Shown here in pieces: positions 22,836-33,369 of a stretch of DNA of 64,000 nt (the stretch's first letter is position 1; every line of letters begins with the position of its first letter). A program made the position numbers and the translations under genes. Source of the DNA: Usnea hakonensis (lineage: Eukaryota; Ascomycota; Lecanoromycetes; Lecanorales; Parmeliaceae); NCBI GenBank assembly GCA_013423325.1, contig BLJB01000052.1, positions 186,001-250,000 of the forward strand, in the 5' to 3' direction. The notes under the pieces are model-generated. The model was given only the letters and a program-made list of their open reading frames with translations. It searched no databases and was not told the origin of the DNA.

Positions 22836-23900
22836 ATGGCGAAACCAAATATCACGATCATCGGCTCCCTCAACACCGATTTAATCACTCGCACATCCCG
22901 CATCCCAGCAGCAGGAGAGACTCTGATTTCCTCCTCATACGACACTGGCTGCGGAGGCAAAGGTGCCAATCAAGCAGTGGCCTGTGCCAGACTCTCCCGC
23001 GACAAAGGCGCCAAGGCTGAGGAAGCAGGATGTACGGTCAACATGATTGGCGCCGTTGGCGACGACATGTTTGGCAGGGATTTGATCAATGGACTGGCCA
23101 GTAATGGTATTGGGGTCGATGGAGTCAGAGTTAAGCATGGTGAGAAGAGTGGTGTGGCTGTGATTATTGTGGAAGAGGAGAGTGGGGAGAATAGAATCCT
23201 GATGAGCCCAAATGCAAATTATGCTTTGAGTCCGTCGGATTTTCAAACTCTGCCGCATCCTTTGCCAGATTTGATTATTCTACAGCTTGAGATCCCGTTG
23301 GCTACGGTGCTACATGTGCTGAACCTCGCTCGGGAGCAGAATGTGGAGGTTCTGCTGAATCCTGCACCAGCGGTGAAGCTACCGCGAGAAGCGTACGCAG
23401 CGATTAAGCATTTGATCGTCAACGAGACAGAGGCCGACATCATTACAGACACTACAGGACAAAAACACTCCTGGGTATGCTGGGGCGAGCATGTCGAGCG
23501 GCTTTCTGATCTAGGAGTCTGTCATGTCCTTATCACGCTTGGAGCCCAAGGGGTCATCTACCTACATACTGAACGGCAATGTGTTCTACGAGTCTCAGGA
23601 GAGAAGGTGGCAGTGATAGATAGTACTGCTGCTGGGGACACCTTTGTAGGTGCTTACGCGGCCGCACTGGTGGAACGTGGCAAAGACCGGAGAGATTACG
23701 ACTTCATGAAGTTTCTGGTGACTTTGGCAAATAGAGCTGCAGCAAAGACTGTACAAAAAGAAGGCGCTCAAGGGGCCATTCCGTGGCGCGATGAGGTCTC
23801 CTTAGAGAACATCTCGTTGAAGGACATGTCGACTCTTGCGGGACAGGGGATCAGCTTTGATGAATGGAAAAAGGGTTCGGACCCGACGATAGTAAAATAA
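22836..23900 (+). CDS. Ribokinase (PfkB family)
   Basis: One exon, 354 residues, slightly longer than bacterial ribokinase (about 310). It phosphorylates D-ribose to ribose 5-phosphate with ATP in the cytosol, feeding the pentose phosphate and nucleotide pathways. Visible features: the N-terminal strand ITIIGSLNTDLI, the substrate motif GCGGKGANQAVACA (PfkB signature 1), LLNPAPAV, LIVNETEAD, LITLGAQGV, and the signature-2 motif DSTAAGDTFVGAYAA with the catalytic Asp in AAGD. All key residues are present. Small insertions, including about residues 49-57, account for the extra length. The start at 22836 puts the first strand immediately behind the Met, as usual. Confidence 0.92.
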   Translation: MAKPNITIIGSLNTDLITRTSRIPAAGETLISSSYDTGCGGKGANQAVACARLSRDKGAKAEEAGCTVNMIGAVGDDMFGRDLINGLASNGIGVDGVRVKHGEKSGVAVIIVEEESGENRILMSPNANYALSPSDFQTLPHPLPDLIILQLEIPLATVLHVLNLAREQNVEVLLNPAPAVKLPREAYAAIKHLIVNETEADIITDTTGQKHSWVCWGEHVERLSDLGVCHVLITLGAQGVIYLHTERQCVLRVSGEKVAVIDSTAAGDTFVGAYAAALVERGKDRRDYDFMKFLVTLANRAAAKTVQKEGAQGAIPWRDEVSLENISLKDMSTLAGQGISFDEWKKGSDPTIVK

Positions 23901-24015
23901 GTCGATTACACTGATAGAAGTTGAGCTCCATGATCGTGAATTTGTCGGCATTGCTAGCGATAATATTTGGCCACACGCCATGATCCTGCCAGCCTATTCG
24001 CATTACGACAAAGCA

Positions 24016-24668
24016 TCACAAGTCCCCTGGCGGTCTCGTAATCTTTGTCAGTTGGTCCCCATTCAACGTCTTCATAACCTTCCCCAAGCCCTCATGGCTA
24101 TAGTCCTTCTCATTCCACATATCCTTGTGGTATTTGACCTTGCCCTCCCCATCCAACGTCAACGAAATCAAACTGTTGACCGGTTTCGAGAAGTGGACTA
24201 CCCGCGGCGTATACTCCTGCTTCATCTTGAAGATGAGCTCCGTGTCGGTGCTAGACACGATCTCGGTAGACAGAGTTCTCGACGAGGCCATGACTTTGGG
24301 TATACCTAAATCGAGAAAAAAATCGTCAGCGAATGAGTGCTAATGCAAGTACAAGCCGAAACTCCTGACTTACCGTACCATTGCCCTGCAATTTTGTACC
24401 TGGTATCGCAATAGCTCCAAGGATCATCGTAGATCGCCTCCTTTGCGTACACCTGCATGTCCTCCTCGCTCGCGCTCCCAGAATACAAGCTCGTTATGCT
24501 CTTGACAATCTTCTCCCTATCTGGCGAGACCTTGATCGATTGGTCGGGATGTGGCTCATAGTCGACGCCCGTGGAGGCGTTCTGCGAGGCATCTGAATTG
24601 GAGGTCAGAGACTGCGGGTCAGGGCGGGGCTCGTGGTGTTGCTGTATGGTCTCTGCGCGGGATGCCAT
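24016..24668 (-). CDS. NTF2/SnoaL-like fold protein
   Basis: Two exons on minus, 24668-24374 and 24305-24016, with a 68-base intron (GTAAGT..TTTAG). The product is 194 residues, and the join reads GQWYG-IPKVMASS. A variable Ser/Gln-rich N-terminus (about 50 residues) is followed by a cone-shaped-fold pattern: REKIVKSITSLYSG, AKEAIYDDPWSYCD, then beta-strand-like segments (ELIFKMKQEYTP, SLISLTLDGEGKV) and YHKDMWNEKDY. This resembles a fungal family of SnoaL-like proteins without a known reaction. It is convergent with the ribokinase gene, with only 115 bases between. Confidence 0.7.
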
Positions 24669-25277
24669 GGTGCAAAGTCTCTATGGATTTTGAGGACTGA
24701 GGGAGGTTGCTAGGAGAAGCCATTGTGAGGGTTCAGGGTCGAATAGACTACGTTGGTGAGGTCATCGACTCATAGAGGGCGCATTTTCTCGAGCACTTTG
24801 GGGGCCAGCGCGCAAAAGAGCCGCGCGTGTACTAGCGTTGTGTAACACGACATCAGTTGAACACAATGCTGGAGAAGAGATGGTGGGTGGATGAATGCAT
24901 GAGTCTGTGAGATATCCTGGGATGATCTATGGGTCCTGAGAATGGCTGGTGCAGCCTAGGATCTCTGCAGGCCTCGATCTAGACACAGCGGCGTCCGTGA
25001 AAGCTTTTGTCTCATGTCTCAGCAAGAGTGCTCCCAAAAGCAGTGACCCATGGTTGTCGTCTTTCCGCCCTGGTGTTGGACACACGTTTCTCCTCGGTGT
25101 TTCCTTTTGGATTGTTTGTCAAATTTCTCACGAAATTGGGTACTAATGCTATACAAGGAGCAAAACACAGTGCCACCAAGTACAAGGAGTGCAGTGTTCA
25201 TCTTCATTTTCCTACAGATAAAGCGCTGACTGGGACAGGCCAGAACCCACATCTATTGGATCTCCGCTTATTCCACA
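24669..25277. other. Intergenic, one doubtful minus frame
   Basis: The minus frame 25019-25252 contains a hydrophobic segment (NTALLVLGGTVFCSLYSI). It might be a downstream exon of the neighbouring gene or a tiny membrane protein. Not supported further. Confidence 0.3.
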
Positions 25278-25832
25278 CTAGTCACGTTCGTGCGCAAAAT
25301 TGACTAATCGACTGAGCTTACAGTGGGCATCGCCAACAGAATGGCCAGTCGCGACGAGGGCTCCTCCTTCGAGATTCACGCCGCTAAGATCTAGGGCCTT
25401 CGCTAACGTTGTGCTGCCATCGATATCCTTCACTACCGCTGTGATTTTTTCCCACTCCGCAGGTGTATAAGCCCCCTTGGGAAATGTTACCCTTGCCGTT
25501 CCCAGCTCTCCATCTATCTTCTCCTGTCTGGCGAGAGTACGTTGTTCTGTCTCTGATACCTTTTTCTTCTTGCTACTCTCAGGCTGTCCGTCAATTGCAG
25601 TCTCCCCATTACTGGCTTCGAGAGTGTCGCATTCGGTGTTGAACCATTCCTTATCGCCGTCTTTGAAGACATCGGCCAAGAAGCTCCGAATCTTTACCGC
25701 ATCGCCCGCCACTGGTGTGGTCACGAGCTGTCCGTTATCGATCATGATGTTTGGGTAACGACCACTGTCCGCCGCCTCTACTATCTTTTTGCATCTCTCA
25801 AACTTGGTATTCCACAGCGAAGAGGAAGACAT
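25278..25832 (-). CDS. Hypothetical protein, unknown function
   Basis: A 184-codon open frame beginning MSSSSLWNTKFERCKKIVEA. Coherent segments include YPNIMIDNGQLVTTPV, FLADVFKDGDKEWF, a Lys-rich stretch (SSKKKKVSE), ARVTFPKGAYTPAEWEKI and LEGGALVATGHSVGDAH. A consensus donor (GTAAGC) lies at 25321-25316 just after GDAH, so the printed C-terminus may be replaced by another exon. I could not choose an acceptor. No family is recognised. Confidence 0.5.
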   Translation of the reverse strand: MSSSSLWNTKFERCKKIVEAADSGRYPNIMIDNGQLVTTPVAGDAVKIRSFLADVFKDGDKEWFNTECDTLEASNGETAIDGQPESSKKKKVSETEQRTLARQEKIDGELGTARVTFPKGAYTPAEWEKITAVVKDIDGSTTLAKALDLSGVNLEGGALVATGHSVGDAHCKLSRLVNFAHERD

Positions 25833-26696
25833 GACTGTTGGAAGTGATCCTCAAAATGAAAATGAAAGTGAAGAGAAGAGTGTGATTAAATTATTAGAGG
25901 TACACAGTTAGAGAAGACACGAAATGATAAAGTACCGGGTAGAATATCGTGGAGAACAGCAAACAGCACAAAACCCGACAACCTGCAAACGGCCCAATCA
26001 TTATCTGAGTCGGTCGGAGCAATCTCCACAGTATTCGGAGTCTCTTGACAAATGATATGGGAGTCTCACGTCTACGCACCCTTTTCGTACCCGCAAACCT
26101 TTGTAAAACACCAGAGAATGGACCATTCCTCATATCGAAACCTGCAATCTTCTTCCGCACAAATGGTCTTACTAATCATACCCATTTCTCCGAAACAACC
26201 ATCTACACAGCCAAACAAAGCGCTGTCCTGTCCAATACATTATCCCTCCGGTGGGGGTGGTGTGTTGGTGGTATCTGGGCGAGGGAGGGAGAGAGAGAGA
26301 ATGGGCGGGTCGTTGTTGGGAAGGGTTCATTGAGGGCGATTGGTGATAGTGCCCCCGTGGGATTCATGAGCAAAAGCCAGCCAATACCCACAGCACCACG
26401 CCGACCACCCTTCCTTCCCCTCTCTCTTCCTCTCTTCCCCCCTAAATCCAACCCCTGTGTCACAAACCTCTTGTATAGCTACCATCCAGCACCCACTTGA
26501 TCTACCCTGATACTCCTCCTCCTCCCACTCGAAAACCAACTTCCTGGGAAATATCCCCACATAAGATCGGTATATGGTACTCGCCGTCGCAGCGTACGTA
26601 GATGCGCCCGGTGGCTCCGTGTGACTGCGTGTATACGCGCGTGCGTCTGCATGTAGATTGTTCATTATGGGTAGGTAGCATTCCGTTCGAGAGGGT

Positions 26697-26737
<41 letters not shown>

Positions 26738-27479
26738 AGGGGCCGGTAGGTGGTGTATATAACTAAGTAGGACTGAACTGGACTGGAGAAAAAGATTAGC
26801 TTTGTATCAACGGAGATGGGTTCTGGTGGGCTTCCATGCTGATTATGGCCGTGTTCGGGCGCATTTTTGTGACTCTGATGGTCAGATTGAGTAGAGTAGT
26901 AGAGGTAGGCAGAGGAGCATACGGTAGAGTATACCATACCCCAATCCAAAACGTTCCTGTATAGCATGAACACCCACATGGAAAGAGACGGAGAGACGGG
27001 AAGCAGGATGTTTACGTAAACCGGGTAGGTAACCTACCTCAATGCATCTAGCAGTGAGTCTAGAGGAAATTGAATGAAAGGGTAGGGCTTGGGATGGGAT
27101 TTTAGTATAGGTATAGGTGTGAGTTTTTGTATAGCGGTGGAGAATTTCGTGGATTGGAGAGGGATGTAGGGGGGTAGGGATGTGGGGGGAGAGGAATGGT
27201 GGTATGCAAGGTATGGAAGATTGAAGATTGAGCATGGAGAGCTTGAGATGTGCCTGGAGAGTTTGTGTATTGTATGATATGGGTTGGTACGCTATGCTAT
27301 GATAGAACGAACACAGCCACCCTCCCATCATATCTCCCATCTCTGATCTGCCCTCAGTCATTGTTGTAGTATCATAGCGCGCTCCCATCCATCCCCTTCC
27401 ACCCAATAAACCGTCAGAGGCAGGTATCTCGGATACATATTCTCAGGATTCTCCCTCAGCACCTTGCACTGTATGCATG
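25833..27479. other. Intergenic, low complexity, no supported gene
   Basis: About 1.6 kb of overlapping short frames on both strands without domains. It includes a long (AG)n tract. Confidence 0.45.
26701..26732 (+). repeat. (AG)16 microsatellite
   Basis: Sixteen uninterrupted AG units, followed by gggaggagg. Confidence 0.95.
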
Positions 27480-27930
27480 GTTCAGAGCTCAGAGCACGCA
27501 GACGGTTGGTGCTCTCGCTGGTGGGAGATAGGCAGGCTTTCGTAAAGAGATTTATGATCTTCCTGCCAGGGTCGCACAGGTCTTCGAGGACGCTGAGTGT
27601 TGGTAGTTGAGCGTTTTCGGCGGGTGGGAGATGGGCCGTCCCCAGCAGCTTTCGTACAGAGATTCACGACTTGCTTGCCGGCGTTGTACAGGCCTTCTAG
27701 GACGCTTTCAGTCGGTAGTCGAGCGTTTTCGGCTGGTGGGAGATAGGCAATCCCCAGCCGTTATAGTAGAGGTTCGTGCTAGCGTCGGACAGGCCTCCTC
27801 GGACGCCTCCATTTACTATTCCAGCGTTTCCATTTGATAGGAGGTGGGCAGTCATCCGCCGCCAACGTGCACAGATTTGCAAACTTCCTGCGCGCGTCGA
27901 GCAGGTCGTCGATCTCGGCGACTTGCGCTT
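27480..27930 (-). repeat. Four diverged ~103-112 base coding modules in tandem
   Basis: The anchor ggtggg recurs at 27520, 27623, 27735 and 27843. On minus, the modules encode related peptides: IDDLLDARRKFANLCTLAAD (inside the open frame of the next gene), NGGVRGGLSDASTNLYYNG, SVLEGLYNAGKQVVNLCTKA and SVLEDLCDPGRKIINLFTKA. Successive modules sit in different reading frames. Confidence 0.7.
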
Positions 27931-28147
27931 CAAAAAGGTGGGATGGGAGAGGAGACTTGCGGACCAAAGTCATTCTTTTGGCAGCGAGGTGTTTCTCGAT
28001 GAGGGTGAGTTGGGAGTGGAATTCGGGGGATTCGAAGAGTGTATGGGGGTGAGGGATGATCGGGTTTGGTGGTGGTTCGTCGGGATGAGGCGATGAGTGC
28101 GTGGGTGGCTGCTGGATGACGACGTGTGGGCGACGGGGGCCAGCCAT
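27779..28147 (-). CDS. Hypothetical repeat-module protein
   Basis: A 122-codon frame starting MAGPRRPHVVIQQPP. It has a Pro/His-rich N-terminus, then a helical part (SQLTLIEKHLAAKRMTLV, FEAQVAEIDDLLDARRKF, ANLCTLAADDCPPPIKW) and a basic end. The segment IDDLLDARRKFANLCTLAAD is the first copy of a module that recurs three more times downstream, out of frame. The ancestral protein may have been longer, with four modules. No family is recognised. Confidence 0.4.
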   Translation of the reverse strand: MAGPRRPHVVIQQPPTHSSPHPDEPPPNPIIPHPHTLFESPEFHSQLTLIEKHLAAKRMTLVRKSPLPSHLFEAQVAEIDDLLDARRKFANLCTLAADDCPPPIKWKRWNSKWRRPRRPVRR

Positions 28148-28364
28148 GGATGGCTATGTGTTTTGTTCGGTCTTGAAAGTGTGAGGCGTTGAGAGTATGA
28201 GGTGGCTGTAGAGGAATGGGGGCGTTCGTTGGGATCGAGTACCGTGTACAGCCGCGGTTGAAAGAACTCTGGGGCACTGGTCGTGGGGATTTATTCGGGG
28301 TAGATCCTGTTGGGATTGTCGATCGATGTGGGCTGTGTTGGAATGTGTTGGCGTTGGAGAGGGT

Positions 28365-28715
28365 CTATTTGGAGATTGTACCTATGAACTGTTTATTTTC
28401 GGCCGAGGTAAGGGAGGGGAGGGGGGATGTTGGAGGACGGCATGCAGGTGGATGTTTTCGGTTCTGTTGAGGGGAACGAGCTTTGGAATGGTTTGTGATC
28501 AGGCGCATATCTTCGGTTCTGTCGAGGGAAACGAGCTGCGGAGGGTTTGTGGTCAGGTGCATATCTTCGGCCTGTCGAGGGAAACGAGCAGCAGAGTGGT
28601 TCGTGATCAGATACATTTTTCGGTTCTGATGAAGAAACGAGCTTTGGACTGGTTCGTGATCAGGTGGCTTTGGTCTCTGTCCTGCAGGGAAGGTGGGGCT
28701 TTGTTCGCTGTCCAC
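28365..28715 (-). CDS. Open frame made of an 18-19 residue repeat, doubtful
   Basis: A 116-codon frame whose middle part repeats a unit like RTEDMRLITNHSKARSPQQ: NRKMYLITNHSAARFPRQ, then AEDMHLTTNPPQLVSLDRT, then the unit above. It keeps frame through about three and a half units. It may be a small repeat protein or merely a minisatellite that happens to stay open. No start context or neighbour supports translation. Confidence 0.2.
   Translation of the reverse strand: MDSEQSPTFPAGQRPKPPDHEPVQSSFLHQNRKMYLITNHSAARFPRQAEDMHLTTNPPQLVSLDRTEDMRLITNHSKARSPQQNRKHPPACRPPTSPLPSLTSAENKQFIGTISK
28457..28667 (+). repeat. Minisatellite, four ~54-base units
   Basis: The anchor ttcggttctgt (variants ttcggcctgt, ttcggttctgat) recurs at 28457, 28512, 28566 and 28619. 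Shared blocks are gagggaaacgagc and ggtttgtgatcagg. Confidence 0.85.
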
Positions 28716-28945
28716 TTGGAGTTCTGCTGATCCTTAGGTACCGGTTCAAAGGAATGGGGAAAATGTGTTATGTTCGCTATCCAATTGGGGTCCTGGTGGT
28801 CCCTGGATCTCGGTCCAAAGAGGGGGAGCGGGAAGAGTCTGTTTTCTTCGCTGTATGATTGATTCTCTGCCTATACTTGGGTCCCGATTCAAAGAAAGGG
28901 GGGGGCGGAAATTTGTTTTGTTCGCTGTATGCTTGATGCTCTGCA
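28699..28945 (+). repeat. Minisatellite, about three and a half ~70-75 base units
   Basis: The anchor tgttcgctgt (with variants) recurs near 28702, 28771, 28846 and 28919. Units share a block like ggttcaaaggaatgggg. Plus-strand translations repeat phrases such as FVRCPLGVLL and YVRYPIGVLV. Confidence 0.75.
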
Positions 28946-29029
28946 GCTAAGAGTAAGCTACTGGATAAGTCCTTTCACATTGCATAACATTAGACTGCCT
29001 TGAGCCCAAATCCCGCGGTGATCAGAGGA

Positions 29030-29420
29030 GATGCGAGAGGAAACTCCCATCTCACAGTTGCAAAGCTTCCTGAGCCGGAGTACCCTGGTCGAGTAGAGAT
29101 GGACATCCCTTCCTATCGGGTTCGCTCTGCGAGGAGTCACAGGACGGCATTTGACCTATGACCTCATGTGAGAATGCACCCTTTCGTAAAGCTTCTTAAG
29201 CCGGTATACCCTTGTGGACTAGGAATGTCTATCCCTTCCTCTTGGGTGTGCTTTGACCCATAACCTCATGTGAGGATGCACCATTTCGCAAGACTTCTTG
29301 AGCCGGAGTACCCTGGTGAAGTAGAGTAGAATCTTACATCCTTTCACTACGGGTGCTTAGCGAAGAGTCCTAAGAAGGGTTTTGAACGAATACCTCGCGT
29401 GAGGATGCCCCATTTCGTCA
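29030..29420 (+). repeat. Minisatellite, three ~100-130 base units
   Basis: The blocks gagccggagtaccctggt and acctcatgtgaggatgcacc alternate. Copies of the second block start near 29161, 29262 and 29391. Confidence 0.8.
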
Positions 29421-32400
29421 GTTGAGGGCTAGATGGGTAAAGTGAGGTCTGTGATGTTGTCGATCAGCTATCTTAGGCCCAAGTACTGCACGGAAGGAAA
29501 GGATCGCTAGTAAGCTTAATCCTCTGCAAGTAAGACTTAGCTGCCGAATACATTCCTTCTACTTCAGCCAAAAGAAGCTACTCGAACGCCTAATTTCCTG
29601 TTTTTCGGTTTGGATGCCAGGAGGAAAGCCCATTTTCACATTCGTAGCGCCTCTTGAAAAAGTATACATCAGTCTTCCTTGCACGTCTATTCGTCGGACG
29701 CTTTCCACCCACTGCATCCTGCATCCTCATTTCCCTGCACTCCTCAAAACCTTAATGCAAGTATCCGAAGGATTCTCCTTGCAGCTTCCTCGTTCGTATA
29801 ATATTCTTAATGCCGTAGAAGCTTTTCCAACCATCGGCGGGGCCGATGTTATACTTTCCTCGGAGATTTTGCATTTGAAAACTAACCCCGTACCAATATC
29901 CCTCCCACTGCGTAAGCTTAGAGCGCTTAGCGAAGACCCCATAAGTCCGCTGAGGGTAGCGACAACCGGCTCAGTCCGGTGAGCCGAACCTTGAGGCCAT
30001 GATGGGGGAGAAAGGTGTGTTGGATTTCTCCCCTCCGCCTTTCTCGGTCCCGAGATCTGCAATGTAACATCGCGGGCGGCTTATTTCATGCAGGGTACCG
30101 CTACTTGTAGGAAAGGTATCATTGAGTGGTTAATCCGCCAATTTTAATTGACAAGATTACGTATGGGTACATGTTCTAGATCTCCCTGAGAGTACTGTCA
30201 CCAACAGAAGATGCTCTGTCCCCAGTTGCCTTATCGCCGTTGCTCGTTTTTGCTGAGTGCTTCACCAAAGACAAAAGGAAAATGTGGTCTATGAGCCTCG
30301 TGTCTTTTGAGGGATCCCAGGTCGTTTCACCATCGAGTCAAGACTGCCGAGATCTGATTTGTAATTTCAAAGTCTGCCTGCAGGGTAAGTATTGCACCCT
30401 GACGCCATAGCCGGAGGTCTCCTTGTTATCGTGTGACTAAAAGAAGCTACTCCTTGAGGTCCGAGATTTCTAGTGATAAGAACGAGGTGCCGACTCAGAC
30501 CGACGGATTCGTGGATTTAAGAACTGTTTGCCGGCATGAGTACCGTTACTTGCAATGACTTCAGAGCTAGTGATCTCCATGACCTTTCGTATTCGGCCGA
30601 TGCAAAATGATGTCCGAGACGAAAGTGAAGCGCATGACCGAGCGTTCTCAATGCCCCATTATGGCAATCTCCTCACCACTGCATTAGCGCTGAACTCAAT
30701 TGCCTTGGTTCTTTTCGATGACGACGTGCCAGTATGAGACTACCGTGCAAATTGAGTATAAGATCTCTGCTCTTCTCCCCTTCTCTTCACATTCACTTGA
30801 AGTACCAAAGCAATCAACCCCTACCACAGTCCCTCATCACCGCTACCGAACAAAGCAATCACCTACGACCAAAGCCCTTCATCACAGCTACTATGCCTTT
30901 CATACCTGCTCCTTGCTCACCAGCGTGTAGCAAAGATGTGTATGCACACGAGGTCCTCAGTGACAAGGCATGGGAGCCTATCTTCGATATTAGGTCACGC
31001 ACACCTTGGGTTCAAATCGTCGCGTTTGATCTCTTCAAGCAACTCACGCCAATGCGATACATGCCTTGCGCCTTGCCCACTATCGACACCCTCATGGTTC
31101 CTCTAGAACACCAAGCACGCGTGGAATACGGCGACCTACTCGGGCTCTGTGATACCATAGTGAGTCAACTACCGTGTAGCCTTGAAGCAACGACAGACAA
31201 AGATCTGACACCAATGAAATTAGGACTATGTTTTCCGTGTACATGGTCATCTTGGGGCCACATACGGGGGCCCAGACGATAATGGTACGCTGTGGATCAA
31301 ATTCTCCCAGGTATGCAAGCAGCGAAATTGCAGAAGACATGATGCTTATCATCTATAGTTGGGGCCTGGAATGCAAGGATGTACTAAGCGTCTGGAATTC
31401 ATTATCTGGATCGACTCTCAGAAACCTTCAATTGTCAGCCTCACAGAATGCTGCAACATATTCAGCCCGCCACCTCCATACCTCATGGGACCCGGAATCA
31501 TGGCATGAGGTCAGATGGTAGAGTGTGGTTCGTGACCAGGCGGCCTTCATTTGCAGAATTTGCCAATTACGAGTGTTGTTGTCAGCTTGTTTGATGTTTA
31601 CCACTGCCAGTCTCTACTTCCATGTTGTTGTTATTGCTTATTTGTAGCGGGAGAAAGCCAACAGATAACGTCAGTCACGAATCAGAAGGAATGAAATTAT
31701 CCACACTTGATCAAAGTGTATGTACCTACAACATATCGCTGCTGACTATCGTGAAAACTCAATTCGAGAGCACTGTAATGTCTCGCTCATTGACCCGAGA
31801 CCGGACGCTGCAACATTAGGTCATAATGAGAAATTGACTGACGTGAAAAGAGAATACTTCCTGTCCGGTAGGCTGAGATGGAAAGCCGTCGAAAGTGAAA
31901 ATAGAGTACTCTCTTTGGGTTGGTCAGCTGAATATCTGTGAAAATGTAATGTAAACTCCCTACGGAAGGTGGTAGCTGTAGTCCGTGCCGATCAAATTGT
32001 TGGTGAGAGTACCGAGTTCCCAAATATCTTCAACGAAATGGGCAAGTCCTGGTATCTGGAAAGGGTTCCAATCTCAATGATACCAGGTGACTACTTTATT
32101 TTTTCAGCAGGATTTCTACCCTCGAAAGAATACCGAATATGGCCTGGCTTTGAAATGCATATGCTGGATACAACGCACTAATGTATGGGGTCTCCCTTCC
32201 CGGTAGCCATTGCTCTCACGGAGAAAAAAGAAGAGAGAAGATTGGGTAGAGGAATAAGTGAACGGTCAAGTTTAAACGATACCTCATGTTACAGAATTCT
32301 TCGTTTAATGTTGCCATGGTGAGAAGGCAGGGGTAGTCCTCAGTACTGGTGCTGATGCAGTGATGTTGAAGGATCATTTAGATCCCGTGTTGCCAAGATT

Positions 32401-33369
32401 AGCCAAGGCGCTAAGCCTGAAAAAGCTAGAATAATTTACAGCACCGAACAGATTCTTTCCTTACACATATTTGCTCACATTCACGCACATTGACTTCGGA
32501 AACGATGTTGTACTTTTCAGAACCATACTTGCAAGCGCTTAAACAACAAGGTCAGAGGTTCTATGAGAAACAAATTCCTCCAGGGTGACACTAGTTGGAG
32601 AGCAAACTTCTAAGCTTAGCTGCGTTTTCTCGCACATTTTTCTCGACTTAATCTCTTTCAGAGAACGCTCTTGTTGTGAGAACTGAAGAACTATTTGGTT
32701 TGCCGGGTTTCCGCGGATGCTCGCACCAAAACTTCTGGACCTTAAGACTTCTGTGCATAAAGATCGATTAACACTATCTAAAAGGGTTGGATGGACCATA
32801 TTCGTAGAGTTACTTCAAACCGAACTCAGTCTAATGATGGTTTTGAGATTATCGGCCCCAACGGACCCATAAGAGACATCTAACCTGAGATGTGTACCCT
32901 GGGGAAGGATTCGTTGAAAATTCCGTCCGTCATTCCGCTGGCGCGGAGGACGGACGAAATTTTCTCAACGGAACAATATTTTCTCTGATATCTGGATAGC
33001 GGGTTGAATATCGCTGGCTATGATGGTTGAGGTAATTTCGAAGGGGAGATAGTCACGCAAGACCTTCCGCAGTTATCAGCGTCCCATGTTTGCACACTTT
33101 TGTGTGGATTTGCGTGGACGAAATATTTCCCGCAGTACGTTCTACGGCAATATTCATGCCGCCTTTTCTCGGAAGAGAACGCTACCATTGGCCAGCATGA
33201 TGTCAGTAGATCCTCGACTGAGCTGGCTTTGACTCTGTTTGCTATGGCAAATAATTTGCAGCCGCCAGCTGAAAACTATATCATGCTACATATAGACCGG
33301 AGTCCTTTATTGCCGACAGTAATCCTCGAATTAAGGGAATTACCTTTGGCGCTAACGTGAAGTTGAGGA
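29421..33369. other. Gene-poor region
   Basis: About 3.9 kb. Weak frames occur at 29614-29982 and 30893-31282 on plus (MPFIPAPCSPACSKDVY..., broken after about 130 codons), at 31228-31521 and 31969-32181 on plus, and at 32539-32799 on minus. Some read like fragments of real proteins, but none has a recognised domain or a convincing splice partner. A long hairpin is listed separately. Confidence 0.4.
32913..32969. repeat. Near-perfect inverted repeat (hairpin)
   Basis: The left arm gttgaaaattccgtccgtc...ccgc (32913-32938) pairs with gcgg...gacggacgaaattttctcaac (32943-32969). The arms are about 26 bases, with few mismatches and a four-base loop. Confidence 0.85.

Noticed and set aside
27480..29420. 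CRISPR-like spacing of repeats
   Set aside because: The units are contiguous and diverged with no unique spacers, and this is a eukaryotic genome.
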